Notes: a model not told the origin generated them from the letters alone. A stretch of DNA of 64,000 nucleotides from Yarrowia lipolytica (GCF_001761485.1 NC_090774.1:2294001-2358000), one strand, 5' to 3'. Numbered from the stretch's first letter, positions 10,885 to 22,136 are shown. Program-made: numbers and translations.

Positions 10885-12820
10885 ATGGTGGACATGGAGG
10901 CGAGAACGGAAAGCCATTTTGACACGATATAATGAATGCATATTTATTTCTGACTAAGATAAAGTGGCAATGGAGAGCGGAAAACGTAGCGTTTCAGCGT
11001 GCGTTCAAGTGTGTAGCTGGTTGGTCATTCATCTCGACTCTCACCAATATGGAAGATTGCTCGGCTCCGTCATTGCATGTTCCGAATAGCGTATGTGCAG
11101 TAGGAGTACGGTCCCGATCGTTGGGTTCTTTCTTGTAAGACGACTGGAGTGTGTGTTTGTGGCATCAGTAGTCTGAGCTTCTACAAGTCGCTGAGACCGG
11201 CCTCGCAGTTGCACTGTTGCCGCGAAACGCATGGTGGTGTCTACAAGGTGCATTGGCATCTGAACACTTAACGGCCATATCTGCCAAGCCCCCAACGGTT
11301 GTACCCATGGCCCGATAATGCCTGATAACGAGCTAGCCGCCTTGGCAGGGGAACTTGCTACTGTAGGCTCCACTGCACGGCACTATCTCTTTGTCACAAC
11401 GGAGACACAAACGGCGTCAAGAGAGACACATACTAGAAAGGTTTTGCTAGTTTGGTGCTAATGAGGATGAAGAGGACAAGTACAAGTAGCTGACGGCGGT
11501 GTTGTGTGGTGGAGCCAGGTGCTGTAGTGTAAGAGAAGGCCTTTCTCCAAGAGTCTCAAAACTAGTCCACTAACATCTTCAATTCTTACCGGTCCTTGCG
11601 TAGACATGGTAGACTTGCGAAACGAATCTTTTCGCTTAGGATATCTTCATATGAATGGTCAACATCTCTCAAACAAGGTACGAGAGTGTGTAATGTACTA
11701 AATAGGACATGAACCATCGACATGAAGTACCAATGTCTGTTATAGGCGGATCATAACCCAGGTAACATACCCCAGAGACGGATCTCACCGTCTAGACGCC
11801 GTGCCGATCAAGCCACATTTGAGCCTTGCCAGTGGGGTGTCCCAAACCGGTTGACTTGACATACCCTTGTGTTACTAAGACTAAGACTGCATGGCATGGC
11901 ACGGCACTGATGGGCTGTAAGACTCCAGAAAACCGGTGTGCGAGACCGGGCGCTCGAAACGTTTGTTTTTTTCGGAGCTCGTACGTTTCTTTGTGTCTCC
12001 AAGCGAGCCAGCCACGGTCCCTAGACTCAGGTGAGGCTTATCTAGGTTTACGGCTGAAGAGGGCCTATCTGGTGGGCGTTGGAGGTTAAGGCGTGGCCAG
12101 GGAAGTCCAGAGACCGTTCATGTGGATGATGAAACATGCTGGGTGTCGAGGAGGTTTTTGCATGCAACACAAACACGTCTGAAATTGAAGTATATATCAA
12201 TATATGCCCAAAACACCCCACATTGGCTTATCTTCTTGGTTATCAAATGAAACTCATGGATACTTTAGTGTCTACCTTGAGTTTGAGCTGGGTTAGATTG
12301 TGGAGACCGAACCTAGTTGCAGAGAGGAGTTGTCATCGGGGCAAGGGGGGAATATCGAAATCCGACTGTTTTCATTCTCCACCAAACGATCAAGAAATCC
12401 AGGTGTATTGGCACATGATCGCCAAGTCTCGCTTACATGCTGGTCCGTTGCTTGGCGGCTTGGCACCTCCTCATTCACGTCTAGAGTTTAAACTCCACGA
12501 CCCGCAGTTGACTGCTTGTAATCACCAACGATACAAATCTGAGACACGGTCGACTTTATGAAGATATCAGCGCACAAAGAAAACCACACAAGACCGCTGT
12601 CTGCTCCTTGTTTGTTGCTGGAGGGGACCCTTGGCGTGCATCGAGCCGTGCAGTGGATGCTGAAGCTTGCAGTTGCAAACAAAGAAAACCCGCCTTCTCC
12701 GGAACCTGCTACCTAGGGGACTTGTAGTCGGATATTATTTCCATGTCAATCAGGGTGATCTCTGAAGACTTATAACCTGAAGTCTGTCCTTCTTGTGTGG
12801 TTCAACTCCAGTCTCCCACA
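10885..12820. other. Intergenic region before the OPT transporter
   Basis: These 1.9 kb contain no recognised gene. The longest open frame (12136-12561, plus strand) has no domain or biased composition. A word resembling a tRNA A-box at about 11016-11026 lacks any tRNA around it. I see no repeat of note. Confidence 0.5.
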
Positions 12821-15451
12821 ATGACAGACATCAAGCCTGTGGACCTCGACACCAAGGAGTATGACATTGACACGGCCGATGTGCGGGAAATCACCCTGCA
12901 CACCGAGGAATGGATTGCGCAGAAGCTGCTGATTCCTCCCTCGGACGTTGACGGCACCTACCCTCGAAGTGTGACCGTCATCTCCCAGGCGTTTGAGAAC
13001 ATGAGCGAGGCCGAGGCCATTGCCATTGTCAAAAAGGCCTGGGATCAACACAGTTCCGACGCCAACTTAACCGCCGAACACAAGGATGTGTTGCAGCACC
13101 TGATCGAGATGATAGGAGAAGGCAAAGAGGGCGAAGATGAATCTGTGCCTCCTGAGGATCTCGAAGAGCTCAAGTACCAGGCCTGTCTGTTCCATCACTG
13201 GTCTCCCTACCAGCAGGTCCGATCCGTGACTACTCCCTTTGACGACCAAGACGAAGAGTGCGAGACTTTTCGATGCTACGTTATTGGTATCATCTGGGTC
13301 GGTATTGCTGCCTTTGTCAACCAGTTCTTCAGTCCTCGTCAGCCCCCCATCCAGCTGACTGTGGCAGTTATCCAGTTGCTTCTGTACCCCTCGGGTCGTC
13401 TGTGGCAGTTCATTTTCCCAGATTGGGGCTTCAAAGTCCGAGGAGTTCGATACAGTCTAAATCCCGGCCCGTGGACCCAGAAAGAACAGCTTCTGGCCAC
13501 GCTCATGGCCTCTGTCGCCAATGTGCCTCCCTATATTGACTACAACATCTTTGTGCAGTATCTGCCCAAGTTCTACAATCAGCCCTTTGCCCTCAACTTT
13601 GGCTATATGGTAATGATGATGCTGACGACACAGTTTATGGGCTTTGGCATGGTTGGATTCCTGCGAAAGCTCGCCGTATACCCTGCCAAGGCCATGTGGC
13701 CCACCCTGCTACCTACTCTGGCCGTCAACAAGGCTCTACTTGCCCCCAACCGAAAGGAGAAGATCAACGGCTGGACTATGACTCGATACACCTTCTTTCT
13801 GCTGGTGTCTGCCATTGCCTTCATCCAATTCTGGGTGCCCAACTACCTGTTCCAGGCCATTTCCACCTTCAACTGGATGACCTGGATTGCGCCAAACAAT
13901 GTAGTTCTGGCCGCCATCACCGGAGGCGCCTCTGGTCTGGGCTTCAACCCCATTTCTTCGTTTGACTGGAACCAGTTCACCGCGGCGGTTTTCCCGGTAA
14001 TGTTCATGCCAATCTCATCGCTCGTTCTGGGAGTCTCAGGCATGTTTGTCGCCGGCTTCATCATCCTGGCTGTCTGGTACACCAACACCCAGTACGCCGG
14101 CTACCTTCCCATCAACTCTGCAGACGTGTTTGACAACACTGGTCTTCCTTTCAACGTGTCTCGAATTCTGACCAACAACGAGTTTGACGAGGCCAAGTAC
14201 CGGGCCTACTCGCCTCCCTACTACGCCGCAGCCAACCTGGTGGTCTATGGAGCCTTCTTTGCTGTCTACCCCATGTCTTTCTTCTACACGGTCATAATGG
14301 AGTGGGAGATCATGAAGGTCAGTCTGCGAGACCTGTACGACGGCTTCAAACACTGGAAACGGTCTAATTACTACGGGTTCGACGACTACTTCAGCCGAAC
14401 CATGTCCAAGTACGCCGAAGTGCCCCAATGGTGGTACATGGTGATTCTGCTCATCACCTTTGGCATGTCCATTGCTCTGATTGAGCACTGGAACACCAAG
14501 GCCACCGTGTGGATGCTGGTGGTGGTCATGCTCATCAACTTTGTCTGTCTATTCCCCTTTACCATCGTCATGTCCTACACGGGTATCCAATTCACTCTTA
14601 ACGTGCTGGTGGAGCTCATTGTGGGCTACGCTCTGCCCGGTAAGGGTATTGCCATGATGATTCTCAAGGCCTTTTCTGTACAGATCCAGATCCAGTGCCA
14701 AAACTTCCTGACAGACCAGAAGGTGGGCCACTACGGAAAACTACCTCCCAGATCAATGTTCCGAGTCCAAATGCTGGCCACTATTGTCGCTGGTCTGGTT
14801 ACCCTCGGAGTCATGCAATTCCAGCTCAATGATGTTGAACACATGTGTGACGTGAAGTACCAGACTTCTCATGAAAAGTTCACCTGTCCGTCGGAAACCG
14901 TCTTCTTCTCCGCCTCCGTCATTTGGGCTGTGGTGGGACCCAAAAAGATCTTCGACTCCCAGTACCCCATTCTGCGATGGTGTTTCCTCATTGGCTTTGG
15001 AATCGCCCTGCTGTTTGTCTTCCTCCAGAAGTTCGTGCCTAGAATGCTCAAGAAGCGATACCCCGACCGAGCCTCTGAGATTACCAAGTGGGAGGCCCGA
15101 TTCAAGGAAGTTAACCCGTCCATCATCTGCTACGGCTTCCTCAACTACGCCCCATACAACCTGACCTACGTGTGGTCCGGAGTCTACCTGGCCTTCTTCT
15201 TCAACGTGTACATCCGAAAGCGGTTCCCCGGGTGGTGGGAAAAGTACACCTACGTCTTCTGCTCGGCCATGAACACCGGCATTGCCCTCAGTGCCATCAT
15301 CATCTTCTTCGCGCTCCAATACACCAACGTCAACCTCACCTGGTGGGGCAACACGGTTTCATTTGCCGGTGTCGACGGAGCTGGCGGTGCAGGCATCGTC
15401 CCCATTCCAGACAAGGGCTTTTTCGGCCCAGACTCTGCTCATTATCCTTAG
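12821..15451 (+). CDS. Oligopeptide transporter (OPT family)
   Basis: This 876-residue multi-pass protein is of the OPT family, proton-coupled importers of tetra- and pentapeptides and, in some members, glutathione, at the plasma membrane. It shows the family signatures NPGPWTQKEQ before the first conserved helices and a KLPPR variant of the KIPPR box (YGKLPPRSMFR). The C-terminal membrane segment NVYIRKRFPGWWEKY and about a dozen hydrophobic stretches also fit. The N-terminal 130 residues are acidic and cytosolic-looking. The start at 12821 is the first ATG (CACAATGACAG context); the frame upstream lacks one. Length is typical for yeast OPT proteins. The exact substrate cannot be told from sequence. 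Confidence 0.92.
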   Translation: MTDIKPVDLDTKEYDIDTADVREITLHTEEWIAQKLLIPPSDVDGTYPRSVTVISQAFENMSEAEAIAIVKKAWDQHSSDANLTAEHKDVLQHLIEMIGEGKEGEDESVPPEDLEELKYQACLFHHWSPYQQVRSVTTPFDDQDEECETFRCYVIGIIWVGIAAFVNQFFSPRQPPIQLTVAVIQLLLYPSGRLWQFIFPDWGFKVRGVRYSLNPGPWTQKEQLLATLMASVANVPPYIDYNIFVQYLPKFYNQPFALNFGYMVMMMLTTQFMGFGMVGFLRKLAVYPAKAMWPTLLPTLAVNKALLAPNRKEKINGWTMTRYTFFLLVSAIAFIQFWVPNYLFQAISTFNWMTWIAPNNVVLAAITGGASGLGFNPISSFDWNQFTAAVFPVMFMPISSLVLGVSGMFVAGFIILAVWYTNTQYAGYLPINSADVFDNTGLPFNVSRILTNNEFDEAKYRAYSPPYYAAANLVVYGAFFAVYPMSFFYTVIMEWEIMKVSLRDLYDGFKHWKRSNYYGFDDYFSRTMSKYAEVPQWWYMVILLITFGMSIALIEHWNTKATVWMLVVVMLINFVCLFPFTIVMSYTGIQFTLNVLVELIVGYALPGKGIAMMILKAFSVQIQIQCQNFLTDQKVGHYGKLPPRSMFRVQMLATIVAGLVTLGVMQFQLNDVEHMCDVKYQTSHEKFTCPSETVFFSASVIWAVVGPKKIFDSQYPILRWCFLIGFGIALLFVFLQKFVPRMLKKRYPDRASEITKWEARFKEVNPSIICYGFLNYAPYNLTYVWSGVYLAFFFNVYIRKRFPGWWEKYTYVFCSAMNTGIALSAIIIFFALQYTNVNLTWWGNTVSFAGVDGAGGAGIVPIPDKGFFGPDSAHYP

Positions 15452-16449
15452 TAATTAGTAATTTAGTATTATGTGCTTGTAAAATCACGCCTAGCAAAGT
15501 AGAAAAAGTATCTAAGAGACGAGATGAAGATGAAGGGGGACAAGACCACAAATCAGAAGGGTTGAAAACAAGCCTTTATTTTATCCTACCTTGGTTAAAT
15601 TTCCATATTTCTTCCCGTAGCCAGGATATCAGGATATCGTCAGTAGCAAAATTTCCCATTTTTTAACTATTTTTTATTTTTAATTATTACAGGGGCGTTC
15701 AATACATCATGTACTTGTTGCGATGTGGATTTTCGAGGCGCTGTCAGTTGGATCGTCGTCGCTTCATCTTGTCCTTGTCCTTGTCGCCGTCTCATGGTAG
15801 TGAATCAAGACCAAAAAATCAATAAATCAATCATATCAATCGTCTGATGTCTTATTCTGTTGCTGTTTTTTTTTTTCCAAAAAAAATAAAAAAAATCTAA
15901 GGAAATACATTTCAGCTACTTGAGGCCTAAAGACAATGATATACCCGCAAAACGGATTCGATATCGGCTTCGGTTGTTCAGAAGAGCGGATGGCATTCGT
16001 GTTCGCTTGTTCACGGATTCTTCCTGTTCCATCTCTTGACCGGATATATCAACAGGGGTTCTATCTATGTTTTTTTTTCCCTAATAATCTGGTTTCTTTT
16101 TTTATTCTAATGATTCATTACATGGTCACGCGACCTAAACATTAGACTGCACAGGCCACAAAACCAAAAATATTAACCTCCGGTTTTTGGTCTAGTTGGT
16201 CATGGCATCCGCTTTTACACGCGCGGAACGTCGGCAGTTCGATCCTGTCAGAAATCATTTTTTCCCCAAACGAGTTTTGGTATTTTTTTTGGATCAAGCA
16301 AACCCCAACGCTTATTTTGACGTACTCCGAGTCTTACCATACTGATTACTTCCTCCCCGAACTGTTACACAGTTTTCCTTGATTACTCATACCTTTTTCA
16401 ATTATCAATATCATTCAATAAATACTCAAACCACGTCTAATAATCTATC
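15452..16449. other. AT-rich convergent intergenic region with tRNA relic
   Basis: This lies between the convergent OPT and ENA genes. It is rich in A/T runs (15658-15690, 15868-15900, 16065-16105) and holds the tRNA-Val-like sequence listed separately. No protein gene is seen. Confidence 0.6.
16182..16257 (+). pseudogene. tRNA-Val-like sequence, probably decayed
   Basis: The 76-nt sequence resembles yeast tRNA-Val along its whole length. It has an intact A-box-like word (TGGTCTAGTTGG), a good T-arm (GGCAG TTCGATC CTGTC, five pairs including one G-U), a 3' strand AGAAATC with discriminator A, and a T6 run just after it like a Pol III terminator. Two parts do not fit a working tRNA. The 5' acceptor strand is one nucleotide short. 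The anticodon arm (TCCGC, then a 10-nt loop containing TTTAC, then GCGGA) is three nucleotides too long. A functional tRNA-Val(TAC) with an odd arm is possible but less likely. No 5S rRNA sequence follows, unlike the tRNA-5S pairs known in Yarrowia. Confidence 0.6.
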
Positions 16450-19400
16450 TTACTTCTCCATGTCGGCCCAGGCGTCAAAAACGTCGTCCTTGGCGGCTCC
16501 AGCGTCCTGGCGTCGGAAGTAGACTCGCTTACCAAACTTCCACAGCTCAACCAGCACCAGGAAGATGGCCAGCGCGGCAAAGCAGATGCCCCACTCCCAG
16601 GAAATGCCCTTGTGGAGGAACACCTTGTCGTTGATGACAGGGATGTAAATGCAGGGGAAGACGGTGAAGAAGCCGCCGATGACAGACCAGAAGAGCAGCT
16701 GGTTGCGCCATAGGTCGTTGAAGGCCTGCTTGGGGGGCTTGATGAAGACGGACCGTCGCATGTCGACCACCTCCCACGCCAGGAAGAGCATGAACCAGGT
16801 GATTTCGGCAAAGGCAACGGACCGGCCTCGGAACACATAGTGACACGACTCGGAGTACTCCTTGTTACACAGGTAGCCTAGCTCTCCTCCTCCATCTCCA
16901 TAGACCACAATGGCGAAGGAACCCAGACACAGACCGGCCATGATGAGGCCGTAGACCATCATGTCCATGAGCAGCTCGTAGGAGAAGACACCCTTCTTGG
17001 GGTCACGTGGGGGCAGTTCCATGAGATCGGGAGCACCTTCCTCGAGACCCAGACCCATGGCGGGTAGGGCAGAGGTGACCATGAGACACCAGAGGATTTC
17101 AATGGGCGAGATGGGGAAGGTGGAGAAGTCGTCCGAGTCCATGAACACAAGACCGACCATTTCAAACACGCAAAAGGCCACGTTGGCAGCAAGCAGATGC
17201 AGCACAAACTTCTGGATGTTGTCGGCCATTCGTCGTCCCTCTTCCACGGCGTTGAGAATAGAGGCAAAGTTGTCGTCTGACAGAACAATATCAGAGGCGT
17301 CCTTGGCAACGTCGGAACCAGCGATACCCATGGCGATACCAACATCGGCCTTGGCGAGCGAGGGAGAGTCGTTGACACCATCTCCAGTCATGGCAGTGAA
17401 CCGTTGTCGTCTGTGAAGAGCGTCAATCATTCGGACCTTGGTGGTGGGAGAACATCGGGCAATAACAAGGGGAAGAACAGGGAGAGCGTCGATCTGCTCG
17501 TCGGTCAGGGCGTCAAACTGCATGGCGGTCATAACCATGGCGGAAACCACGGACTCGGGGTAGTCGGCGATATCTCGAGGTAGGATTCCAACCTCCTCGG
17601 CAATGGCTCGTGCGGTTCCAGGGTGATCTCCAGTAAGCATGTGGACATTGATTCCGGCCCGATGGCATTGGGCCACGGCACCAGCAGACTCAACACGGGG
17701 AGGATCATAGATTCCAACGAGACCCAGGAAGGTGAGACCCTGCTCCATCTTGACTCGGTCCTTGGCGTCCTCAGTCTCGAGGTCAACAGGTCTGGTAGCA
17801 AACGCAAGCACTCGGAGACCCTGCTTGGCAAAGGCGTCCATCTGCTGCTGAATCATCTGGTCAACTTCGGGGGTGAAATCCTCAGTGGTTCCACTGGCGT
17901 TGATCCAGGTGGAGCAGCACTCGAGAACACGCTCAACAGCGCCCTTGGTGTAGACAGTGGACTGGCCCTTCTCCCCGTCAGTGTAGACGGCAGACATTCG
18001 CTTGATGGTCGAGTCAAAGGGGTGCTCGGCAATGTGGGTATATCCAATTGTATCTCGTCCAAAGCCCAGTCGGGAAGTGAAAACCTGGATGGCAATCTCA
18101 GTAGGGTCTCCAGACGCGGTCCAACCATCAGTCTCGTCCTTCTTGACCTCAGCAATGTTGGCCAGGGTGGCAGTGTACAACCAGGGGGCCAGAGAAGCAG
18201 GAACGTGGGTGTGGGAGATGATCTCCGGGTCCTCATCTGAGGAAGAGTCCTCGCTCTCGTTCACGTTGATGGCCTTGATGGACACGGACTTGTTGGAGTA
18301 CCGTGACACACAGGGAGACAGAGACAGGTCCTGGTCAATCTTCTTGTTGGCCTTGACGGTCATTCGAGCGTCGGCAACAGGGTCCACTCGTCGCAGCTCC
18401 ACCGAGCCCTCGGTGGGGTTGTAGGGATGAGTAATGTTCTGCACAGACAAAGTACCGAGCGAGGGCACCCAGCACTTTCGGGCCACCATCTTTCCTTGGG
18501 TCAGGGTGCCGGTCTTGTCGGAGCAAATGTCGTTGACGGCACCGAGAGCCTCGAGCGAGTCGAGTTTTCGCACAATGACGTTTCGCTTGACCATAATCTT
18601 GGTGCCCACGGCCATGGTGATGGTGAGCACGACAACAAGGGATGCGGGAATCATGGACACAGCGACAGCAACGGCGTAGATGGCGACCTCTCGTGTCACA
18701 TCAAACTTCTGAGCAGCCATGACGACAATGGCCATGACGACGGCAATAACGAAAATGAGCACGGCGAGCTTGGCCAGTCTGATCTGCAGAGGCGTACCGG
18801 TGTTGGTACCCAGGAAGGTCTGGATGTAGTCTCCGCACGTGCCAAAGAAGGCGGACATTTTGGCTCCAAAGGAGTCGTCCTTGGGCTTTCGGAAGCTGGT
18901 CTTCTCGCCCTGCAAGGATTTGGCAATGGTTCCAATCTCTGTGTTCATACCGGTGGAGGTGACAATACCCTTGGCTCGGCCCTTGGAGACAACAGAGGAA
19001 GAAAAGGCCATGTTGACTCGGTCTCCAACGGGACAAACGGGGTCGTCGAGAGTGGCGGGGTCCTTGACAACGGGCAGCGACTCTCCAGTGAGCAGCGCCT
19101 CGTCGGTCTCAAAGTTGACGCCGGAAATGAGTCGGAAATCAGCGGGAATGGTATCTCCGACCTTGACGGTCACAATGTCTCCAGGCACAACCTCTTCGGA
19201 CTCGACCACGAGCTCCTTGCCATCTCGAATCACGTTGGCGGAGGGCGACGAGAGGTTTTTGAGCGAGTCAAGAGTCTTTTCGGCGTTGTACTGCTGGATC
19301 ACGCCCACCACAATGTTGATGGCGACCACACCGGCAATGACGCCGGCGGAAATCCAGTCTCGAATTCCAAACGCCACGCACATTGCAATGATCATGACCA

Positions 19401-19614
19401 TGATCATGGCGTTGCAGGACTGGCCAATGATCACCTGGAGCAGCGACACGGCGTCTCCGGTGTCCAGCGCATTGGGACCATGCTGCTGGCGCTGAGTGGC
19501 CACCTGCGACGACGAAAGACCCTGCTCCTCATCACAGGCAAAGTGGCTCAGCACCTGCGGCACGTCCAGAGTATGGAAGGCAGTTGGGGGGGATTGAGAA
19601 ATGTTATCAGTCAT
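16450..19614 (-). CDS. ENA1: ENA-type Na+/K+ exporting P-type ATPase (P2D)
   Basis: This 1054-residue pump of the plasma membrane is known to expel Na+, Li+ and K+ using ATP, important at high salt and alkaline pH. It shows the P-type order: TGES actuator motif at 176-179, MIPASL in the M4 helix at 321-326 (the form typical of fungal ENA pumps), the phosphorylated aspartate D366 in DKTGTLT, and the hinge TGDGVNDSPSLAKADVG. There are about ten membrane segments. The N-terminal cation-ATPase domain (LSSSQVATQRQQHGPNAL) is present. An Asp/Ser-rich acidic loop (NESEDSSSDEDPE) lies in the nucleotide-binding region. The start at 19614 gives MTDNISQ. Two GCCAAG words upstream could mediate pH control. 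Confidence 0.94.
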   Translation of the reverse strand: MTDNISQSPPTAFHTLDVPQVLSHFACDEEQGLSSSQVATQRQQHGPNALDTGDAVSLLQVIIGQSCNAMIMVMIIAMCVAFGIRDWISAGVIAGVVAINIVVGVIQQYNAEKTLDSLKNLSSPSANVIRDGKELVVESEEVVPGDIVTVKVGDTIPADFRLISGVNFETDEALLTGESLPVVKDPATLDDPVCPVGDRVNMAFSSSVVSKGRAKGIVTSTGMNTEIGTIAKSLQGEKTSFRKPKDDSFGAKMSAFFGTCGDYIQTFLGTNTGTPLQIRLAKLAVLIFVIAVVMAIVVMAAQKFDVTREVAIYAVAVAVSMIPASLVVVLTITMAVGTKIMVKRNVIVRKLDSLEALGAVNDICSDKTGTLTQGKMVARKCWVPSLGTLSVQNITHPYNPTEGSVELRRVDPVADARMTVKANKKIDQDLSLSPCVSRYSNKSVSIKAINVNESEDSSSDEDPEIISHTHVPASLAPWLYTATLANIAEVKKDETDGWTASGDPTEIAIQVFTSRLGFGRDTIGYTHIAEHPFDSTIKRMSAVYTDGEKGQSTVYTKGAVERVLECCSTWINASGTTEDFTPEVDQMIQQQMDAFAKQGLRVLAFATRPVDLETEDAKDRVKMEQGLTFLGLVGIYDPPRVESAGAVAQCHRAGINVHMLTGDHPGTARAIAEEVGILPRDIADYPESVVSAMVMTAMQFDALTDEQIDALPVLPLVIARCSPTTKVRMIDALHRRQRFTAMTGDGVNDSPSLAKADVGIAMGIAGSDVAKDASDIVLSDDNFASILNAVEEGRRMADNIQKFVLHLLAANVAFCVFEMVGLVFMDSDDFSTFPISPIEILWCLMVTSALPAMGLGLEEGAPDLMELPPRDPKKGVFSYELLMDMMVYGLIMAGLCLGSFAIVVYGDGGGELGYLCNKEYSESCHYVFRGRSVAFAEITWFMLFLAWEVVDMRRSVFIKPPKQAFNDLWRNQLLFWSVIGGFFTVFPCIYIPVINDKVFLHKGISWEWGICFAALAIFLVLVELWKFGKRVYFRRQDAGAAKDDVFDAWADMEK

Positions 19615-19771
19615 GTTTCAAAGGGGATCCGGTGAATGGCTGACTAATTCATGAGCTGTTCTTCTGACGTCGACTTGTGGGTGGAGAGCGGAGGTTCGAA
19701 AACTTGATGGAAAAAAAAAGGCGAGTCCGTAGCCCGTCCGCCACGCTCTTATATATTTGCTGCACCCATAA

Positions 19772-19835
19772 GCCAAGCCTTTTTTGGCCCTCTCATCTGT
19801 TGCACTCTACATTATGGCTTGTGGAGCCCGCCAAG
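19772..19835 (+). promoter_or_regulatory. Two GCCAAG (PacC/Rim101-like) words upstream of ENA
   Basis: GCCAAG occurs at 19772-19777 and 19830-19835, about 160 and 220 bp upstream of the ENA start, next to TATATA at 19750-19755. GCCARG is the published binding core of the fungal alkaline-response factor PacC/Rim101, and ENA pumps are a classic alkaline-induced target. Assignment here is inference from motif and target type. Confidence 0.4.
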
Positions 19836-20090
19836 TGCAAAGTCAGCGCTACGTGCATACAAGAGACAGCTGACGCCCAAACGGGAAATTCCGTATTCGG
19901 CTTATCAAAGCGACTGCTCTTAATGTAGAGTGTAATGTACGTGTGCGGCTGGAGCCAAAATACCGAGCCTAAAATGTCACGAGACATGTTTGAGATTTTT
20001 TTCAGACCGTACCACTGAACCAAGAGTAGCAGAGACGGGGGCCCAAGAGGAGAGCTTGCGGGGCGAAATCCGCACTGTGGGATACTGGTT

Positions 20091-20100
20091 GTCACGTGAC
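20091..20100. promoter_or_regulatory. GTCACGTGAC palindrome
   Basis: This is a perfect palindrome with a CACGTG core in the ENA upstream region, about 480 bp from the start codon. It is a candidate bHLH-factor site. Confidence 0.4.
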
Positions 20101-20352
20101 CCTTGGCGTTTGTCCATATGCCCTTCCCCTCCTCTATCACCATCACTCTGGCTCTGCTATAATTCCCACCACCACCTCAAACCTCCGAACTCAAATTGCT
20201 CCATCATGCTGTTTTGCCCTCGATTAACCGGTGGAGCGCGCCCGTTGTCAAGCGGAAGGGTAAAATATTTGCAAAAGCAAAAACTCTGACACACAAGCCG
20301 CGGCAAGAGTGAAAATCCAGCTAGCTGTGGTCATCGTGAGTCCCGGTCCGCG

Positions 20353-20412
20353 ACCCAAACGGCCCAACGGCCAAACAGCCTAACAGCCAAACAGCCAAAC
20401 AACCAAACAGCT
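20353..20412. repeat. Short AACAGCCA/AACGGCC repeat
   Basis: About seven imperfect copies of an 8-9 bp unit (AACAGCCA, AACGGCCA, AACAACCA) stand in a row. It is a simple minisatellite with no coding sense. Confidence 0.7.
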
Positions 20413-21165
20413 GCCCAACTCCGATCAGCTGCCCAACCTCAGACGCTAGTTTATGGATCGGAGGGTCCAATGGGCGGGCAGTAGATGACGCCACCCAATG
20501 GGGCCTTGTGGGCACTGTACACACGTACTGGGGCCGTACCTTTGACCGTGTCCACCTTCTACCAGCGCTTGCAACTCCTCTCCTGGGGACAACTCTATAC
20601 AGCAGCAGTTTCCGCCTTGCTTCCGGAGGGTGAAGGGCCAAAAGCGAAAAAGATGGAAGTGGAAAAACAAATTAAAAAATACTTGAAAAACAGTGGAAAA
20701 AACAGTGGAGAATTCCGGGCCATTTTTGGTCCCAAACCCACAAAAACATGCCCCGTCCACCAAGTATATGCCTCAGACACACTACTGCGGGTAATCATGT
20801 GACCCAGCCACCTCCCAGACCACATTAGCTCAAGGCAGACACTATCAGAAGGACCCAAAAAAAGACGAGAGCGCGGCGGCGCCGTTGACTTTTGGGTTTC
20901 GGTCCACAAGCGGCCCTGACAAGTTATGCTCGTATGTACTGGCGGTCTGGGTTTCTTGGCACGGTCGGAGAGTCCAAGGGACAGGTCCGATCACGTGGAG
21001 CGATTGGTTGTAATATCTGTCGTGGTACGGACGTGATCAAACCAGTCGAGGGTGTCGTGAGCCCCCTTCAACTATACGTACGTTTCACAGTTAACGTCAA
21101 ACTCCCATCTCCTGGCACTTGTACCTTAACTTTCTGTAGGACTGGTCACGCACCTTTTTCAAAAA

Positions 21166-21292
21166 ATTATCTTTTTTTTTTTTTTCTTTTCCCTTTTTTC
21201 CTTCTCTTTTCTCTTCTCTTTTCTCTTTTTTTTCTTCCCTTTTTTTCTCTTTTTTTCTCTTTTTTTCTCTTTTTTTCTCTTTTTTTCCTCCC
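21166..21292 (+). repeat. Polypyrimidine tract with 10-bp TTTTTTTCTC units
   Basis: About 125 bp are almost purely T and C. The 3' part is a regular array of five 10-bp units (T7 then CTC). The mirror-like pyrimidine composition could favour triplex (H-) DNA. The Phe/Leu-rich and Lys/Glu-rich open frames across it are composition artefacts. Confidence 0.85.
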
Positions 21293-22136
21293 AACTATTT
21301 GCTCGGCAAGACATTGCCTCCCCTTGCCCTACTTTTCGGCCCATGTTGCACCAGCCAAGAGCTCGACAGCTCTCCTCCTGGCCTTGCTGGGTGGGGGTAA
21401 ATTTGCCGCCGGAAGGACCTCAGTAATGTGGGGTATTACCGTCTTTACTTGTTGAGCTGTTGGGTTGGTTCAGGTAAACCATTCATTTAGTATACTGTCC
21501 TGATACTTTGATGAAAAGTTGGAACAAACCAAGGCCGTCTAGTCTGAGTTGCGACCGTCGAAGACCCACAACCCCGTCAGCCGAGCCTTACCTCGCCCAT
21601 CCGCAGATCGCTGGACACCTTGTCAAGCCGGTACCTTTTGCTATCCCTTCCAGCGGTCTCACTATGATGAAAACGTGCATGTTTGGTGCCAGGTTTGGTG
21701 CCATGTCTGAAAACCATGCCTCTACGGTGTATCCTCGGGCTTGGGCCTCCGTACCGCGAGTGGGGGTCCGGGACAAGACGGAATTGTGGCTGGAATGGGA
21801 CCAAGAATAGCCCATTTGACCAGGCGCTCTTGTACGTACTCGTACTCGTACTCTGGCTCTCTCTCTCCATGCGTCATCATCAAGACGATACTGTAGGTTG
21901 ACGCCCGCTTAAAGTTGAGCCGTGCAACGGGAGACAGGACAGCCGCAAGTTTGTCGACGGACTATTGACTATTTTCCGACAAGGTGCGATACGACGGCGG
22001 TTGTAGCCAGCCAGCAGCGGAGAGCGGGACATGTCATATGCCGTTGGGGTTTCAACATCACCTTCCTCCTCGGCTGCTCTTGCCCTCGTCAGACTCGTTC
22101 CAGACAAGGCCCAAAAACTGCACAGTGTCGCTTTCG

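Noticed and set aside
11016-11026. TAGCTGGTTGG, resembling a tRNA A-box
   Set aside because: No B-box, T-arm or cloverleaf follows within 100 bp.
12136-12561. 141-codon plus-strand frame before the OPT gene
   Set aside because: No recognisable domain, no composition bias and no promoter or splice context.
14036-15319. Long minus-strand frames opposite the OPT transporter
   Set aside because: These are antisense shadows of a clearly identified membrane transporter.
20892-21455. 187-codon frame on the plus strand
   Set aside because: Its central third is the first polypyrimidine tract; the flanks show no recognisable protein features.
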